A stretch of 64,000 nt of DNA from Bacteroidales bacterium (GCA_910575495.1 CAJTFS010000005.1:1-64000); one strand, 5' to 3'. Positions 7,255 through 18,511 are shown, counted from the stretch's first letter. Translations and numbers: made by a program. The notes: generated by a model not told the origin, from the sequence alone.

Positions 7255-8568
7255 ATGACAATCATGCGCACTCTTTCTACCACACTCGCCCTTCTGCTCC
7301 TCGGCGGCGCGCTCCGCGCCCAGCAATACACCCCTTCCAGCGGGCGCGAACTGCCTCGCAGCCGCGTGACGGTCACTTCCGTCCCGTTCGACTCCGACGA
7401 ACCCGACCGGCCCAACCGTTACATGGGCCGGATCGACGAATGGACGCAGGACGACAACCGCTTCACGGCCCGTTTCACCGTGCCTTTCGCGTGGATCAAC
7501 CGCCAGGTCTTCCTGCACGTGGGCCACGCCACGGCCGACTACGAAGTACGGGTCAACGGCCGCCGCATCGCCTACAACAACAACGGTTCGTCGCCGGCGG
7601 AATACAACCTGACCAAAGCCGTGCAGGAGGGGGCTAACACCGTGCAGATCATCCTCTCGGAGCCTTCGGCCACCGCCCGGATGGAGAGCTGGCGCGAGGA
7701 GCCGGCGCCCTCGTTCGGCGACGTATGGCTCATGAGCCAGCCCACGATGTACATCCGCGACGTGCTCGTCAAGAACTGGCGTCCCAACGCCGGCGACGAC
7801 TTCCTGATGGCCGAAGTAGGCATCGTCGTGAAGACCGCATCGCTCAATCCGCGCACCACACGCGTGCACTACGAACTCCTTGCGCCCGACGGCCGCTCCA
7901 TGCTCGCGGGCCACGACGACATGACCCTCGACATGCGCCGCGAAGACACCCTGCGCTTCATCGCCCGCATCCCCGACACGCTGCAATGGAGCGCCGCACG
8001 CCCCTTGCGCTGGACCCTGCGGCTGAAGACGCAGCACGAGGGGCGCTACGACGAATACATCGAACTGCGACCCGGCTTCCGCACGGTCGACACGGCCGAC
8101 GACCGCCTGCTGCTGAACGGCAAGCCCGTCATGCTGCGCGGCCACGAAGCGAGCCCCCGCATTTCGGCCGACGAGATCGCAGCCCTGCGCACCCAGGGCT
8201 ACAACATGCTGCATCTGCTGCCGGGGCCGGTTCCCGGGACTTTCTACGAAATGTGCGACTCGCTGGGCATCTACGTCATCGCCACGGCACCCATCGACAC
8301 CCGCAGTAGCGGCCGGTCGCGCCGCCGCGGGGGCAACCTCTCCAACGATCCCTCGTGGCAGGGCGCCTTCTTCGAGCGCGCCGAAGACAGCTACCACACG
8401 GCCAAGCGCCACCCGTCGGTCATCGCCTTCTCGCTGGCCCGCGAATCGGAAAACGGCATCAACCTCTACGAAACCTACCTGAGAATGAAACGTTTGGACG
8501 AATCGCGCCCCTTCATCTACCCCGAGGCTGCGGGCGAATGGAACACCGACCGGGTGCTCTGGCGGTAG
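7255..8568 (+). CDS. Exported GH2-like protein, short and probably non-catalytic
   Basis: 437 residues with a signal peptide (LALLLLGGALRAQ). A beta-sandwich sugar-binding domain (about 45-150), an Ig-like domain (about 165-280) and the start of a TIM barrel follow, as in the beta-galactosidase/glucuronidase GH2 family (LLLNGKPVMLRG, HPSVIAFSLARESENG). In active GH2 enzymes the latter reads SLGNESGNG; here Asn is replaced by Arg (LARES), though the acid/base Glu is kept. The protein ends about where the nucleophile strand should begin, far short of the usual 600-1000 residues. It may be a degenerate or binding-only relative. Alternative start ATG 7264 (MRTLST). Confidence 0.75.
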   Translation: MTIMRTLSTTLALLLLGGALRAQQYTPSSGRELPRSRVTVTSVPFDSDEPDRPNRYMGRIDEWTQDDNRFTARFTVPFAWINRQVFLHVGHATADYEVRVNGRRIAYNNNGSSPAEYNLTKAVQEGANTVQIILSEPSATARMESWREEPAPSFGDVWLMSQPTMYIRDVLVKNWRPNAGDDFLMAEVGIVVKTASLNPRTTRVHYELLAPDGRSMLAGHDDMTLDMRREDTLRFIARIPDTLQWSAARPLRWTLRLKTQHEGRYDEYIELRPGFRTVDTADDRLLLNGKPVMLRGHEASPRISADEIAALRTQGYNMLHLLPGPVPGTFYEMCDSLGIYVIATAPIDTRSSGRSRRRGGNLSNDPSWQGAFFERAEDSYHTAKRHPSVIAFSLARESENGINLYETYLRMKRLDESRPFIYPEAAGEWNTDRVLWR

Positions 8569-8641
8569 GCCGGACAGGGGGAGGTCCAGGAAAAAAGCGA
8601 CATTTTTTTGCGATTTTTTTTGGAGTTCCGAAAATTGTCCC

Positions 8642-8649
8642 TATCTTTG
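8642..8649 (+). promoter_or_regulatory. -7 box TATCTTTG for tRNA-Lys
   Basis: Exact match 24 bp before the tRNA 5' end. Confidence 0.75.
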
Positions 8650-8673
8650 CACTCGCAATCACCAAGGATTGAT

Positions 8674-8746
8674 GCCTCTCTAGCTCAGTTGGTAGAGCAC
8701 GACACTCTTAATGTTGGGGTCCAGGGTTCGAGCCCCTGGGGGGGTA
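8674..8746 (+). tRNA. tRNA-Lys (anticodon CTT)
   Basis: A 73-nt cloverleaf can be drawn. Acceptor GCCTCTC pairs with GGGGGGT (with G-T wobbles), D stem GCTC/GAGC, anticodon stem CGACA/TGTTG, loop CTCTTAA with CTT at 8707-8709, T stem CAGGG/CCCTG with loop TTCGAGC. The discriminator is A and CCA is not encoded. A promoter precedes it and a terminator follows. Confidence 0.93.
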
Positions 8747-8747
8747 C

Positions 8748-8777
8748 AAGGCGAGAATCGTAAGGTTCTCGCCTTTT
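8748..8777 (+). terminator. Terminator after tRNA-Lys
   Basis: 10-bp perfect stem (AAGGCGAGAA / TTCTCGCCTT), 8-nt loop, then TTCT. Confidence 0.8.
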
Positions 8778-8885
8778 CTGTTGAAAAGGCCTCTGCCGCA
8801 ACGGAAATCCGGCCCGGGCTGCGGCGCTGCGCTTGCCCGGACATGCAGCGCCCGGCACCGGGTGCACCGCAGCAGTGAAACGACG

Positions 8886-9953
8886 ATGAGACGATCGCTA
8901 CGACATACCGTCCTGGCCGCGCTGGCCGCCCTCGGGCTCGCCGGTTGCATGGAGTGGGACTACGGCGGCACGGAAGAGTTCGAAGCCTCGGGCGCGGGAC
9001 TCTTCGTGGTCAACGAGGGCAATTTCCAGTACGGCAACGCCACCCTCTCCTACTACGATCCCGAGACGCGGCAGGTCGAGAACGAAGTGTTCCGCCGCGC
9101 CAACGGCTTCCGCCTGGGCGACACGGCGCAGTCGATGACCGTCCGCAACGGCACGGCCTGGGTCGTGGTCAACAACTCGCACGTCATCTTCGCCATCGAC
9201 ACGGAGACCTTCGTGGAGAAAGGTCGCATCGTGGGCTTCACCTCGCCGCGCCACATCCACTTTCTGTCGGACCGAAAGGCCTATGTCACACAGCTTTGGG
9301 ACAACCGCATCTTCATTGTGGACCCCGAGCGGTACGCAATCACGGGCCACATCGAGTGTCCCGGCATGACCATCGAAAACGGCTCGACGGAGCGGATGGT
9401 GCAATACGGCCGCTACCTCTACGTCAACTGCTGGTCGTACCAGAACCGCATTCTGAAGATCGACACCGAGACCGACGCCGTGGTCGGCCAACTCGAAGTG
9501 GGCATCCAGCCCGCAGCGATGGTGCTGGACCGCTACGGCAAACTATGGGTCTACACCGACGGCGGCTACGAGGGTTCGCCCTACGGCCACGAAGCTCCGG
9601 CGCTCTGCCGCATCGACGCGGAGACCTTCACCATCGAAAAACGGTTCGGATTCCGGCACGGCGACCGCCCGGGCGACCTGGCCATCAACGGCCCGGGCGA
9701 CCGGCTCTACTGGCTCGACGAAGGGGTCTGGTGCATGGAGACGACGGCCGAACGGCTGCCCCTGCGCCCCATTCTGCCGGGCAGCGGCACGCTTTACTAC
9801 AGCCTCACGATCGACCCCGTGCGGGGCGATCTCTACGTGGCCGACGCCATCGACTACCAACAGCAGGGCATCGTCTACCGCTACTCGGCCGACGGCGAAC
9901 CGCTCGACCGGTTCCAGGCGGGAACCACACCCGGATTTTTCTGCTGGAAATAA
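8886..9953 (+). CDS. btuG: BtuG-like surface lipoprotein, beta-propeller (vitamin B12 capture)
   Basis: 355 residues. Lipoprotein signal MRRSLRH...LAALGLAGC with the lipobox Cys at about residue 20. The body is a YncE-like propeller of repeated strands (VNEGNF, WDNRIFIVDPE, RILKIDTETD, GDLYVADA). In Bacteroides such propellers, encoded beside BtuB, are the surface proteins that bind cobalamin with very high affinity and hand it to the TonB transporter. The gene directly precedes a BtuB-type receptor, separated by 13 bp, which is the basis for the name. The ATG at 8886 gives the signal peptide. No cobalamin riboswitch was recognised in the short leader. Confidence 0.75.
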   Translation: MRRSLRHTVLAALAALGLAGCMEWDYGGTEEFEASGAGLFVVNEGNFQYGNATLSYYDPETRQVENEVFRRANGFRLGDTAQSMTVRNGTAWVVVNNSHVIFAIDTETFVEKGRIVGFTSPRHIHFLSDRKAYVTQLWDNRIFIVDPERYAITGHIECPGMTIENGSTERMVQYGRYLYVNCWSYQNRILKIDTETDAVVGQLEVGIQPAAMVLDRYGKLWVYTDGGYEGSPYGHEAPALCRIDAETFTIEKRFGFRHGDRPGDLAINGPGDRLYWLDEGVWCMETTAERLPLRPILPGSGTLYYSLTIDPVRGDLYVADAIDYQQQGIVYRYSADGEPLDRFQAGTTPGFFCWK

Positions 9954-9966
9954 AGGAGCCTCGATC

Positions 9967-12051
9967 ATGAAACCCGCCTACGCTGCCCTGCTCCTCCTCG
10001 TGCTGTTCGCCCCGGCAAGAACCGCGGCGCAGGAACGGCATGCGGAACAACAACCGTCGGGCGGGCTGACCCGGCGGGTCCATCCCATCCCCGAAGTGAC
10101 GGTCGTGGGCCGGCGCCCCATCAAGGAGACAGGAGTGCAGCGCACGAAGTTCGACTCGACGGCGCTCAAGGAGAACATCGCGCTCTCGATGGCCGACGTG
10201 CTGACGTTCCGGTCGCCGCTTTTCGTCAAGAGCTACGGCCGCGCCACGCTCTCCACCGTGGCATTCCGCGGCACCTCGCCCTCGCACACGCAGGTGACCT
10301 GGAACGGCATGCGCATCAACAACCCCATGCTGGGCATGACCGACTTTTCGATGATTCCCTCCTACTTCGTCGACGACGCCTCGCTGCTCCACGGCACCTC
10401 GTCGGTCAACGAAACGGGCGGCGGACTGGGCGGCGCGGTGAAACTGGCGACGCGGCCGGCCGCAGCCGAGGGTTTCGGACTGCAATACATCCAGGGGATC
10501 GGGTCGTTCCGCACGTTCGACGAATTCCTGCGGCTCACCTACGGCAACGCACGCTGGCAGTTCTCGACCCGTGCGGTCTATTCCTCGTCGCCCAACGACT
10601 ACAAATACCGCAACCGCGACAAGAAAGAGAACATCTACGACGAGGAGATGAACATCGTCGGCTCCTACCACCCTGTCGAACGCAACCGCAGCGGAGCGTT
10701 CAAGGATCTGCACCTGCTGCAGGAGGTCTACTGCAACACGGGGCGCGGCGACCGCTTCGGGCTCAACGCGTGGTATATCCATTCGAACCGCGAACTGCCG
10801 ATGCTCACCACCGACTACGCCGACGATCTGGCGTTCGAGAACCGCCAGCGCGAACAGACCTTCCGCGGCATCCTGTCGTGGGAACACCTGCGCAGCCAAT
10901 GGAAAATCGCCGCCCGGGCAGGTTACATCCACACCTGGACGGCCTACGACTACAAACGCGACGTGGGCAACGGCACGATGGCCGCGATGACCCGGTCGCG
11001 CAGCACGGTCGACACTTTCTACGGACAGCTCGACGGCGAATACGCCCTCGGCCGCAAATGGCTCTTCACCGCATCGCTCGCGGCGCATCAGCATCTGGTC
11101 GAGAGCGTCGACAAGAACATCATCAAGCAGGACGGCAACAAAGCGGTGGTGGGCTACGACAAAGGCCGCATCGAACTCTCCGGCTCGCTCTCGGCCAAAT
11201 GGCGCCCCACCGAGCGATTCGGACTCGCGGCCGTACTGCGCGAAGAGATGTACGGCACAGAGTGGTCGCCGCCGATTCCGGCACTCTTTCTCGACGGGGT
11301 GCTCTCCAGGCAGGGCAACCTCGTGGCCAAGGCATCCGTCTCGCGCAACTACCGCTTCCCGACCCTCAACGACCTCTACTTCCTGCCGGGCGGCAACCCC
11401 GATCTGCGGAAAGAGAGCGGCTGGACCTACGATGCAGGGCTTTCGTTCGCCGTGGGCAAGGCCGGCCGCTACCGACTGAGCGGCTCGGCGACGTGGTTCG
11501 ATTCGCATGTCGACGACTGGATCGTCTGGCTGCCGACGACCAAGGGATTCTTCTCGCCGCGCAACCTCAAGAAAGTACACGCCTACGGCGTGGAGGCGCA
11601 GGCCGAACTGAGCGTCGCCCTGGCGCAAGAATGGAAGCTGGAGCTGGGAGGCACCTACTCGTGGACCCCTTCGATCAACGAAGGCGAGCCGATAAGCCCG
11701 GCCGACCGCTCGGTGGGCAAGCAGCTGCCCTACGTACCGGTGCATGCCGCCACGACGACGGGACGCCTGACATGGCGGCGCTGGTCGCTGCTCTACAAGT
11801 GGTGCTGGTACAGCCGGCGCTACACCATGTCGAGCAACGACGTCACCCTCACGGGCAGCCTGCCGCCCTACTACATGAACAACCTCGCGCTCGAAAAGAG
11901 TTTTTCGCTGCGCTGGGCCGACCTCTCGGTCAAAGGCGCCGTGAACAACCTTTTCGACGAAGAATACCTTTCGGTCCTCTCCCGCCCCATGCCGGGCATC
12001 AATTTCGAAATCTTCATCGCCATCACCCCCAAATGGGGCCGGAAAAACTGA
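9967..12051 (+). CDS. btuB: BtuB-like TonB-dependent outer-membrane receptor
   Basis: 694 residues with a signal peptide ending about APARTAAQ. The TonB box/plug region (EVTVVGRRP, VAFRGTSPSH, WNGMRINNP) lies at about 40-170, followed by a 22-strand barrel ending in an aromatic/hydrophobic strand (FEIFIAITPKWGRKN). It has no CarboxypepD_reg domain, so it is of the vitamin/siderophore type rather than SusC. With the upstream propeller lipoprotein it forms a BtuG-BtuB cobalamin uptake operon; the substrate is inferred from this pairing. It converges on the GH97 gene across a shared hairpin. Confidence 0.8.
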   Translation: MKPAYAALLLLVLFAPARTAAQERHAEQQPSGGLTRRVHPIPEVTVVGRRPIKETGVQRTKFDSTALKENIALSMADVLTFRSPLFVKSYGRATLSTVAFRGTSPSHTQVTWNGMRINNPMLGMTDFSMIPSYFVDDASLLHGTSSVNETGGGLGGAVKLATRPAAAEGFGLQYIQGIGSFRTFDEFLRLTYGNARWQFSTRAVYSSSPNDYKYRNRDKKENIYDEEMNIVGSYHPVERNRSGAFKDLHLLQEVYCNTGRGDRFGLNAWYIHSNRELPMLTTDYADDLAFENRQREQTFRGILSWEHLRSQWKIAARAGYIHTWTAYDYKRDVGNGTMAAMTRSRSTVDTFYGQLDGEYALGRKWLFTASLAAHQHLVESVDKNIIKQDGNKAVVGYDKGRIELSGSLSAKWRPTERFGLAAVLREEMYGTEWSPPIPALFLDGVLSRQGNLVAKASVSRNYRFPTLNDLYFLPGGNPDLRKESGWTYDAGLSFAVGKAGRYRLSGSATWFDSHVDDWIVWLPTTKGFFSPRNLKKVHAYGVEAQAELSVALAQEWKLELGGTYSWTPSINEGEPISPADRSVGKQLPYVPVHAATTTGRLTWRRWSLLYKWCWYSRRYTMSSNDVTLTGSLPPYYMNNLALEKSFSLRWADLSVKGAVNNLFDEEYLSVLSRPMPGINFEIFIAITPKWGRKN

Positions 12052-12156
12052 CGCTCCAAAGGGCCGGTGAGATGCAGTTGCCCCGGGGACCCGCGAACAA
12101 ACCCGGCGATCGGAGGGAACCGAACTCCTGCAAACCGCACCGGCCAATGAAAAACA

Positions 12157-12188
12157 CCGCGGCCTGCTCCTTTCGGAGCAGGCCGCGG
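12157..12188. terminator. Bidirectional terminator between btuB and GH97 genes
   Basis: Perfect 14-bp stem (CCGCGGCCTGCTCC / GGAGCAGGCCGCGG) with a TTTC loop. The T-rich side is on the minus strand, so it mainly serves the GH97 gene. Confidence 0.85.
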
Positions 12189-12211
12189 CATTCGGAAGAA
12201 GCGCAAGGCCT

Positions 12212-14422
<2,211 letters not shown>

Positions 14423-14440
14423 CTATGGTTCAAGGTTATG

Positions 14441-14448
14441 CAAATTTA
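14441..14448 (-). promoter_or_regulatory. -7 box TAAATTTG for the GH97 gene
   Basis: Exact TAnnTTTG match on the minus strand, 36 bp before ATG 14404. Confidence 0.65.
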
Positions 14449-14499
14449 ACGAAAATTTCCGGTTCCGCGAAACAACGGAGCGCAGTCCGAAAAAATCCA

Positions 14500-14507
14500 T
14501 ATCTTTG
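14500..14507 (+). promoter_or_regulatory. -7 box TATCTTTG for manA
   Basis: Exact match 30 bp before ATG 14538. Confidence 0.75.
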
Positions 14508-14537
14508 CATATCCATTGCACACACAACGCAAAGACC

Positions 14538-15503
14538 ATGTATAGATTCCGACCCATTCTGAAATCGCTGCTCTGGGGCGGCGAGAAGATCGCACCCTAC
14601 AAGGAGATCGCCGCCGACCTCACCTGCATCGGCGAAAGCTGGGAGCTCTCGGGCGTGGAGGGCAACGTCTCGGTGGTGGCCGAGGGCCCCGACGCCGGCC
14701 TGACGCTCGCCCAACTCATCGCCCGCGACGGCGCCCGCCTGCTGGGCAAGAAGAACAGCGAACGCTTCGGCGACGAATTCCCGCTGCTCGTCAAGTTCAT
14801 CGACGCGCGCCAGGACCTCTCGATCCAGGTGCATCCCGACGACAAGCTGGCCTGGGAGCGCCACCGCTCGAAAGGCAAGACCGAGATGTGGTATGTCGTG
14901 GCGGCCGACGAGGGGGCGCATCTGCGTTCGGGATTCGCCAAGGAGGTGACCCCGGCCCAATATGAAGCGAGCGTGGCCGACGACACGATCACCGGCCTGC
15001 TGGCCGACTACGCCGTGCGGCCGGGCAATGTCTTCTTCCTGCCGGCCGGGCGCGTGCACTCGATCGGCGCCGGATCGTTCATCGCCGAAATCCAGCAGAC
15101 CTCCGACATCACCTACCGCATCTACGACTTCAACCGCCGCGACGCCCAGGGCAACAAACGCGAGCTCCACACCGAGCAGGCCAAAGACGCCATCGACTAC
15201 ACGGTGCTGCCCGACTACCGCACCCGCTACGAAGCCGCGCAGAACCGGCCCGTGGAACTGGTGGCCTGCCCCTACTTCACCACGACGCTCTACGACCTCA
15301 CCGAGCCGCAGCAGATCGATCTGACGGCGACCGATTCGTTCGTGGTCGTGATCTGCATGGAGGGACGCGGCACCGTCACCGACAGCGCCGGCACGACCCT
15401 CGCCGTCCACCAGGGCGAGACCCTGCTGGTTCCCGCTTCGACGGACGGGCTGACCTTCACGCCCGAAAAAGGCATGAAGCTGCTGACCAGCCGCATAGAC
15501 TGA
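14538..15503 (+). CDS. manA: Class I mannose-6-phosphate isomerase
   Basis: 321 residues. Interconverts fructose-6-P and mannose-6-P in the cytoplasm, feeding GDP-mannose and mannose use. Zinc ligands are visible in QVHPDD (Gln and His), the Glu of TEMWYV and the His of PAGRVHSIG; TYRIYDFNR is the usual substrate-side motif. Length matches the short Bacteroidetes/Firmicutes form. Monocistronic, with its own promoter and a terminator downstream. Confidence 0.93.
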   Translation: MYRFRPILKSLLWGGEKIAPYKEIAADLTCIGESWELSGVEGNVSVVAEGPDAGLTLAQLIARDGARLLGKKNSERFGDEFPLLVKFIDARQDLSIQVHPDDKLAWERHRSKGKTEMWYVVAADEGAHLRSGFAKEVTPAQYEASVADDTITGLLADYAVRPGNVFFLPAGRVHSIGAGSFIAEIQQTSDITYRIYDFNRRDAQGNKRELHTEQAKDAIDYTVLPDYRTRYEAAQNRPVELVACPYFTTTLYDLTEPQQIDLTATDSFVVVICMEGRGTVTDSAGTTLAVHQGETLLVPASTDGLTFTPEKGMKLLTSRID

Positions 15504-15639
15504 AGCCCGGACAAGTAATCCGAAGCTACCGGCCGGTCCGACTTAAGTATGCGGTCCCTCTGCCCCGCACGGCAAGAGGAAAACGGCACCGGACCTCAAG
15601 GGGCCGGCCGCATCATAGGAGCGACGGATCACAAAACGA

Positions 15640-15664
15640 AAGCCGACCTTTCAAGGGTCGGCTT
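15640..15664 (+). terminator. Terminator downstream of manA
   Basis: 9-bp stem AAGCCGACC / GGTCGGCTT with a 7-nt loop. Confidence 0.6.
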
Positions 15665-15826
15665 CATTCTTAACGGCAGGAAGTTACGATTGTTTTCGAG
15701 ACTCTGACTGCGGCGACACGCCCGGCGAGCCGGACGATTACGGGCACCGAAAAAACTGCGACCCGCGCGGCTCCGGGAGCCGCCCAGACACGGCGCAAGG
15801 GCATCGGAGCGGACACACGCATGCCC

Positions 15827-16300
15827 TCATTCCCAGAACGGCGTATTGCGGAATATCCACCAGAAGATGAAGATCGCCGCATAGATGCGGATGACCGTCG
15901 GATGCTGGATATACCGCAGCAAGCGCCCCTGCCGGCTCTGCGGCCAAAAAGTGGTGTAGGCCACCAACAGAAAATAGGGAACCGAAACCACCAGAAAGGG
16001 ATTGCATCCCAATGCCTCGGCCAGCCGTCCGTGCACCAGGGCTTGCAACGCGCGCTGACTGCCGCACGCCGGACAATCGAGACCGGTGAGGAGGCGGAAC
16101 GGGCACTTGGGCATCCACACCGACCCGAGATCGGCGAAATAGTAGGCCACGGCCACTCCTGCCGCGGCCACGACGGCAGAAACGGCGACCGCCGCACGAT
16201 GCCGGCGCACGAACGCCGTGACGCCCCGGCTGCGGATTGCGCCGGAACGATCGGCACTTTCGTCGCAACCCCGGCTGCGGGAAGCTCCGGAAAGGTTCAC
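15827..16300 (-). CDS. DUF2752 membrane protein
   Basis: 157 residues. A basic N-terminus, a hydrophobic helix at about 38-56, then the DUF2752 signature CPFRLLTGLDCPACG-SQRA followed by LVHG and two more helices. The two-Cys motif suggests metal or thiol chemistry, but the function of the family is unknown. Its ATG is 7 bp after the stop of the upstream CD225 gene, so the three small genes 16981 to 15827 form one operon, a frequent neighbourhood in this phylum. Confidence 0.85.
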   Translation of the reverse strand: MNLSGASRSRGCDESADRSGAIRSRGVTAFVRRHRAAVAVSAVVAAAGVAVAYYFADLGSVWMPKCPFRLLTGLDCPACGSQRALQALVHGRLAEALGCNPFLVVSVPYFLLVAYTTFWPQSRQGRLLRYIQHPTVIRIYAAIFIFWWIFRNTPFWE

Positions 16301-16307
16301 GCGCTGG

Positions 16308-16580
16308 TCAGAATTGCGACTTCAGGTTGAACCACGTGAGGAAGACGACCAGCGTCAGGTAGACCGTAAAGAATACGATGCCCACGATGCAGCCGATCCA
16401 GCTCCATCGGCGGGCGTCGGCCGCGGCCTGGAGAGCCTCGTCGTGACGTCCCGAGTACCACAGCCCGTCTACCGAAGCGGCCTTGATGATGGCTACGATG
16501 CCGAAAGGCCAGCAGCACAGGATGGTGATCAGAATGGCCCACACCAGATTGTTGTCCGGCTTTTGCATGTTCGGTTCCAT
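16308..16580 (-). CDS. CD225/dispanin family small membrane protein (copy 2)
   Basis: 90 residues. N-terminal QKPDNNLVWAILITILCCWPFGIVAIIKAASVD is the CD225 intramembrane segment with the double Cys; a second membrane helix follows near the C-terminus. It is a close paralogue of the next upstream gene and shares its motif order. Eukaryotic dispanins include the IFITM proteins; bacterial members have no established role. Start at ATG 16580 (MEPNMQKP). Confidence 0.88.
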   Translation of the reverse strand: MEPNMQKPDNNLVWAILITILCCWPFGIVAIIKAASVDGLWYSGRHDEALQAAADARRWSWIGCIVGIVFFTVYLTLVVFLTWFNLKSQF

Positions 16581-16705
16581 GATGTTGCGATTTGAAGTTG
16601 ACGGACAAGAGATTGTCCTGAAAAAAGAATCCGGCGGCAGCCGTCCGCTGTCCCGCATAGGCTGCGAAACGGCCCCGGATCGCTCCCGCCGGATCTGCGC
16701 TCGGA

Positions 16706-16981
16706 TCAGTTGAAGCCGGCCATCGCGCCTGCCACGCCTGCGAAGACGAGCACGATGATGTAGACCACCATCACGAAGAAGCCTGTGCCGGCGCCGATCC
16801 ACGCCCATTTGCGGGCGGAGGCCGCAGCCTGATAAGCCTCGTCGTAGCGGTTCTGCGCCCACAGATTGTCCACCGAGGAAGCCTTGATGATCGACACGAT
16901 GCCGAACGGCAGGCAGCACAGAATGGTCACCAGAATGCCCCAGACCAGATTGTTGTCGGGTTTCTGCAGATTCGTTTCCAT
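16706..16981 (-). CDS. CD225/dispanin family small membrane protein (copy 1)
   Basis: 91 residues, METNLQKPDNNLVWGI then CCLPFGIVSIIKASSVD, a charged loop with AQNRYDEAYQAA, and a second helix ending in a Gly/Ala-rich tail. First gene of the CD225-CD225-DUF2752 operon, with a -7 box 33 bp upstream. Confidence 0.88.
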   Translation of the reverse strand: METNLQKPDNNLVWGILVTILCCLPFGIVSIIKASSVDNLWAQNRYDEAYQAAASARKWAWIGAGTGFFVMVVYIIVLVFAGVAGAMAGFN

Positions 16982-17014
16982 TGGTTATGATTTTTAAGGG
17001 TTGTTTTTCGAGAG

Positions 17015-17022
17015 CGAAGATA
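17015..17022 (-). promoter_or_regulatory. -7 box TATCTTCG for the CD225 operon
   Basis: Near match to TAnnTTTG, 33 bp before ATG 16981; back to back with the rarA promoter. Confidence 0.55.
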
Positions 17023-17086
17023 CGAATAATCGTACAATAAATAGTCTGTTCCAGCAAGATTGTTGCCCGCATACCGAAAAAAAAGT

Positions 17087-17094
17087 TACCTTTG
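17087..17094 (+). promoter_or_regulatory. -7 box TACCTTTG for the rarA operon
   Basis: Exact TAnnTTTG match about 100 bp upstream of ATG 17198. Confidence 0.65.
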
Positions 17095-17197
17095 TCGATG
17101 GTTTTCGCTCATGCCGAGCGCAGCGCCGGGCCTTGCGCGAGCTGTGCCGAGACGCGAAAACCCGCTTTGCAGAAACGTTTCACTCAACCGCCTCCCC

Positions 17198-18472
17198 ATG
17201 TCAGCACCCTTGGCCGAACGCCTGCGACCCCGTACGATGGACGAATACATCGGACAGGAGCATCTCGTGGGCAAGAACGGCGTCTTCCGCAAGTTCTTCG
17301 AGACGGGCAACGTGCCGTCGTTCATCCTGTGGGGCCCTCCGGGCGTGGGCAAGACCACGCTGGCGCGCATCGTCGCCACCCAGCTCGAACGTCCGTTCTT
17401 CACCCTCTCGGCCGTGACGTCGGGCGTCAAGGAGGTGCGCGAGGTGATCGAATCGGCACGCAAGCAGCGCTTCTTCGACCAGCGGCCGCCGTTCCTCTTC
17501 ATCGACGAAATCCACCGTTTCAACAAATCGCAGCAGGATTCGCTCCTGGGCGCCGTGGAGCAGGGCGTCGTCACGCTCATCGGCGCCACGACCGAGAACC
17601 CCTCGTTCGAGGTCATTTCGCCGCTTCTGAGCCGCTGCCAGGTCTACATCCTCAAATCGATGGAGGACAAGGACCTGCGCACGCTGCTCGACCGGGCGCT
17701 GGAGACCGACACCGAATTGAAAAACCGCGAAATCGAAGTCGAGGAGACCGGCGCGCTGTTCCGTTTTTCGGGCGGCGACGCGCGCAAGCTGCTCAACATT
17801 CTCGACATCGTGGTCGGCGCCACGGACGGCAAGGTGGTCATTTCCGACAAGCAGGTGACCGACTGCCTCCAGCAGAACATCGCCCTCTACGACAAGAACG
17901 GCGAACAGCACTACGACGTCATCTCGGCCTTCATCAAGTCCATCCGGGGCAGCGACCCCAACGCCGCGATCTACTACCTCGCGCGCATGCTGGCCGGCGG
18001 CGAAGAACCGCGTTTCATCGCGCGGCGCCTGGTCATCCTGGCGTCGGAGGACATCGGACTGGCCAATCCCAACGCCCTGCTGCTGGCCAACGCCTGCTTC
18101 GACACGGTGCACAAGATCGGCATGCCCGAAGCGCGCATCCCGCTGGCCGAGACGGCCCTCTATCTGGCGACCTCGCCCAAGAGCAATTCGGCCTACATGG
18201 CCATCGACAAGGCCCTCGCGCAGGTCGAACGCGACACGACCAACCGCCCTGTTCCGCTCCACCTGCGCAACGCGCCCACCCGGCTGATGGGACAGGCCGG
18301 CTACGGCAAAGGCTACAAATATGCCCACAACTACGCCGGACACTTCGCCGACCTGGAGTTCCTGCCCGAGGGGCTCTCGGGCACGAAGTTCTACGAGCCC
18401 GACACGCAGAACGCCGCCGAAGCCAAGATCGCCGAGCGCATCGCCCGGCTCTGGAAAGATAAATACCGATAA
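17198..18472 (+). CDS. rarA: Replication-associated recombination protein A (RarA/MgsA)
   Basis: 424 residues. Clamp-loader-like AAA+ ATPase: Walker A GPPGVGKTT (about residue 45-53), Walker B FIDEIHRF, sensor I GATTENPSFE, arginine finger region LLSRC, and the C-terminal tetramerisation domain (SNSAYMAIDKA, GYKYAHNY). It acts at stalled replication forks in the cytoplasm. The ATG at 17198 starts exactly at MSAPLAERLRP, the family N-terminus. First gene of an operon with an outer-membrane barrel protein and a YfcE-like phosphoesterase. Confidence 0.95.
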   Translation: MSAPLAERLRPRTMDEYIGQEHLVGKNGVFRKFFETGNVPSFILWGPPGVGKTTLARIVATQLERPFFTLSAVTSGVKEVREVIESARKQRFFDQRPPFLFIDEIHRFNKSQQDSLLGAVEQGVVTLIGATTENPSFEVISPLLSRCQVYILKSMEDKDLRTLLDRALETDTELKNREIEVEETGALFRFSGGDARKLLNILDIVVGATDGKVVISDKQVTDCLQQNIALYDKNGEQHYDVISAFIKSIRGSDPNAAIYYLARMLAGGEEPRFIARRLVILASEDIGLANPNALLLANACFDTVHKIGMPEARIPLAETALYLATSPKSNSAYMAIDKALAQVERDTTNRPVPLHLRNAPTRLMGQAGYGKGYKYAHNYAGHFADLEFLPEGLSGTKFYEPDTQNAAEAKIAERIARLWKDKYR

Positions 18473-18511
18473 CCCGGGCCGGCGCCGAGCCGGCCCTCAA
18501 AAAACATAATC

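Noticed and set aside
8778..8885. Possible cobalamin riboswitch before btuG
   Set aside because: GC-rich leader with fragments such as ggaaatccgg, but no convincing B12-box or full P1-P6 layout by eye.
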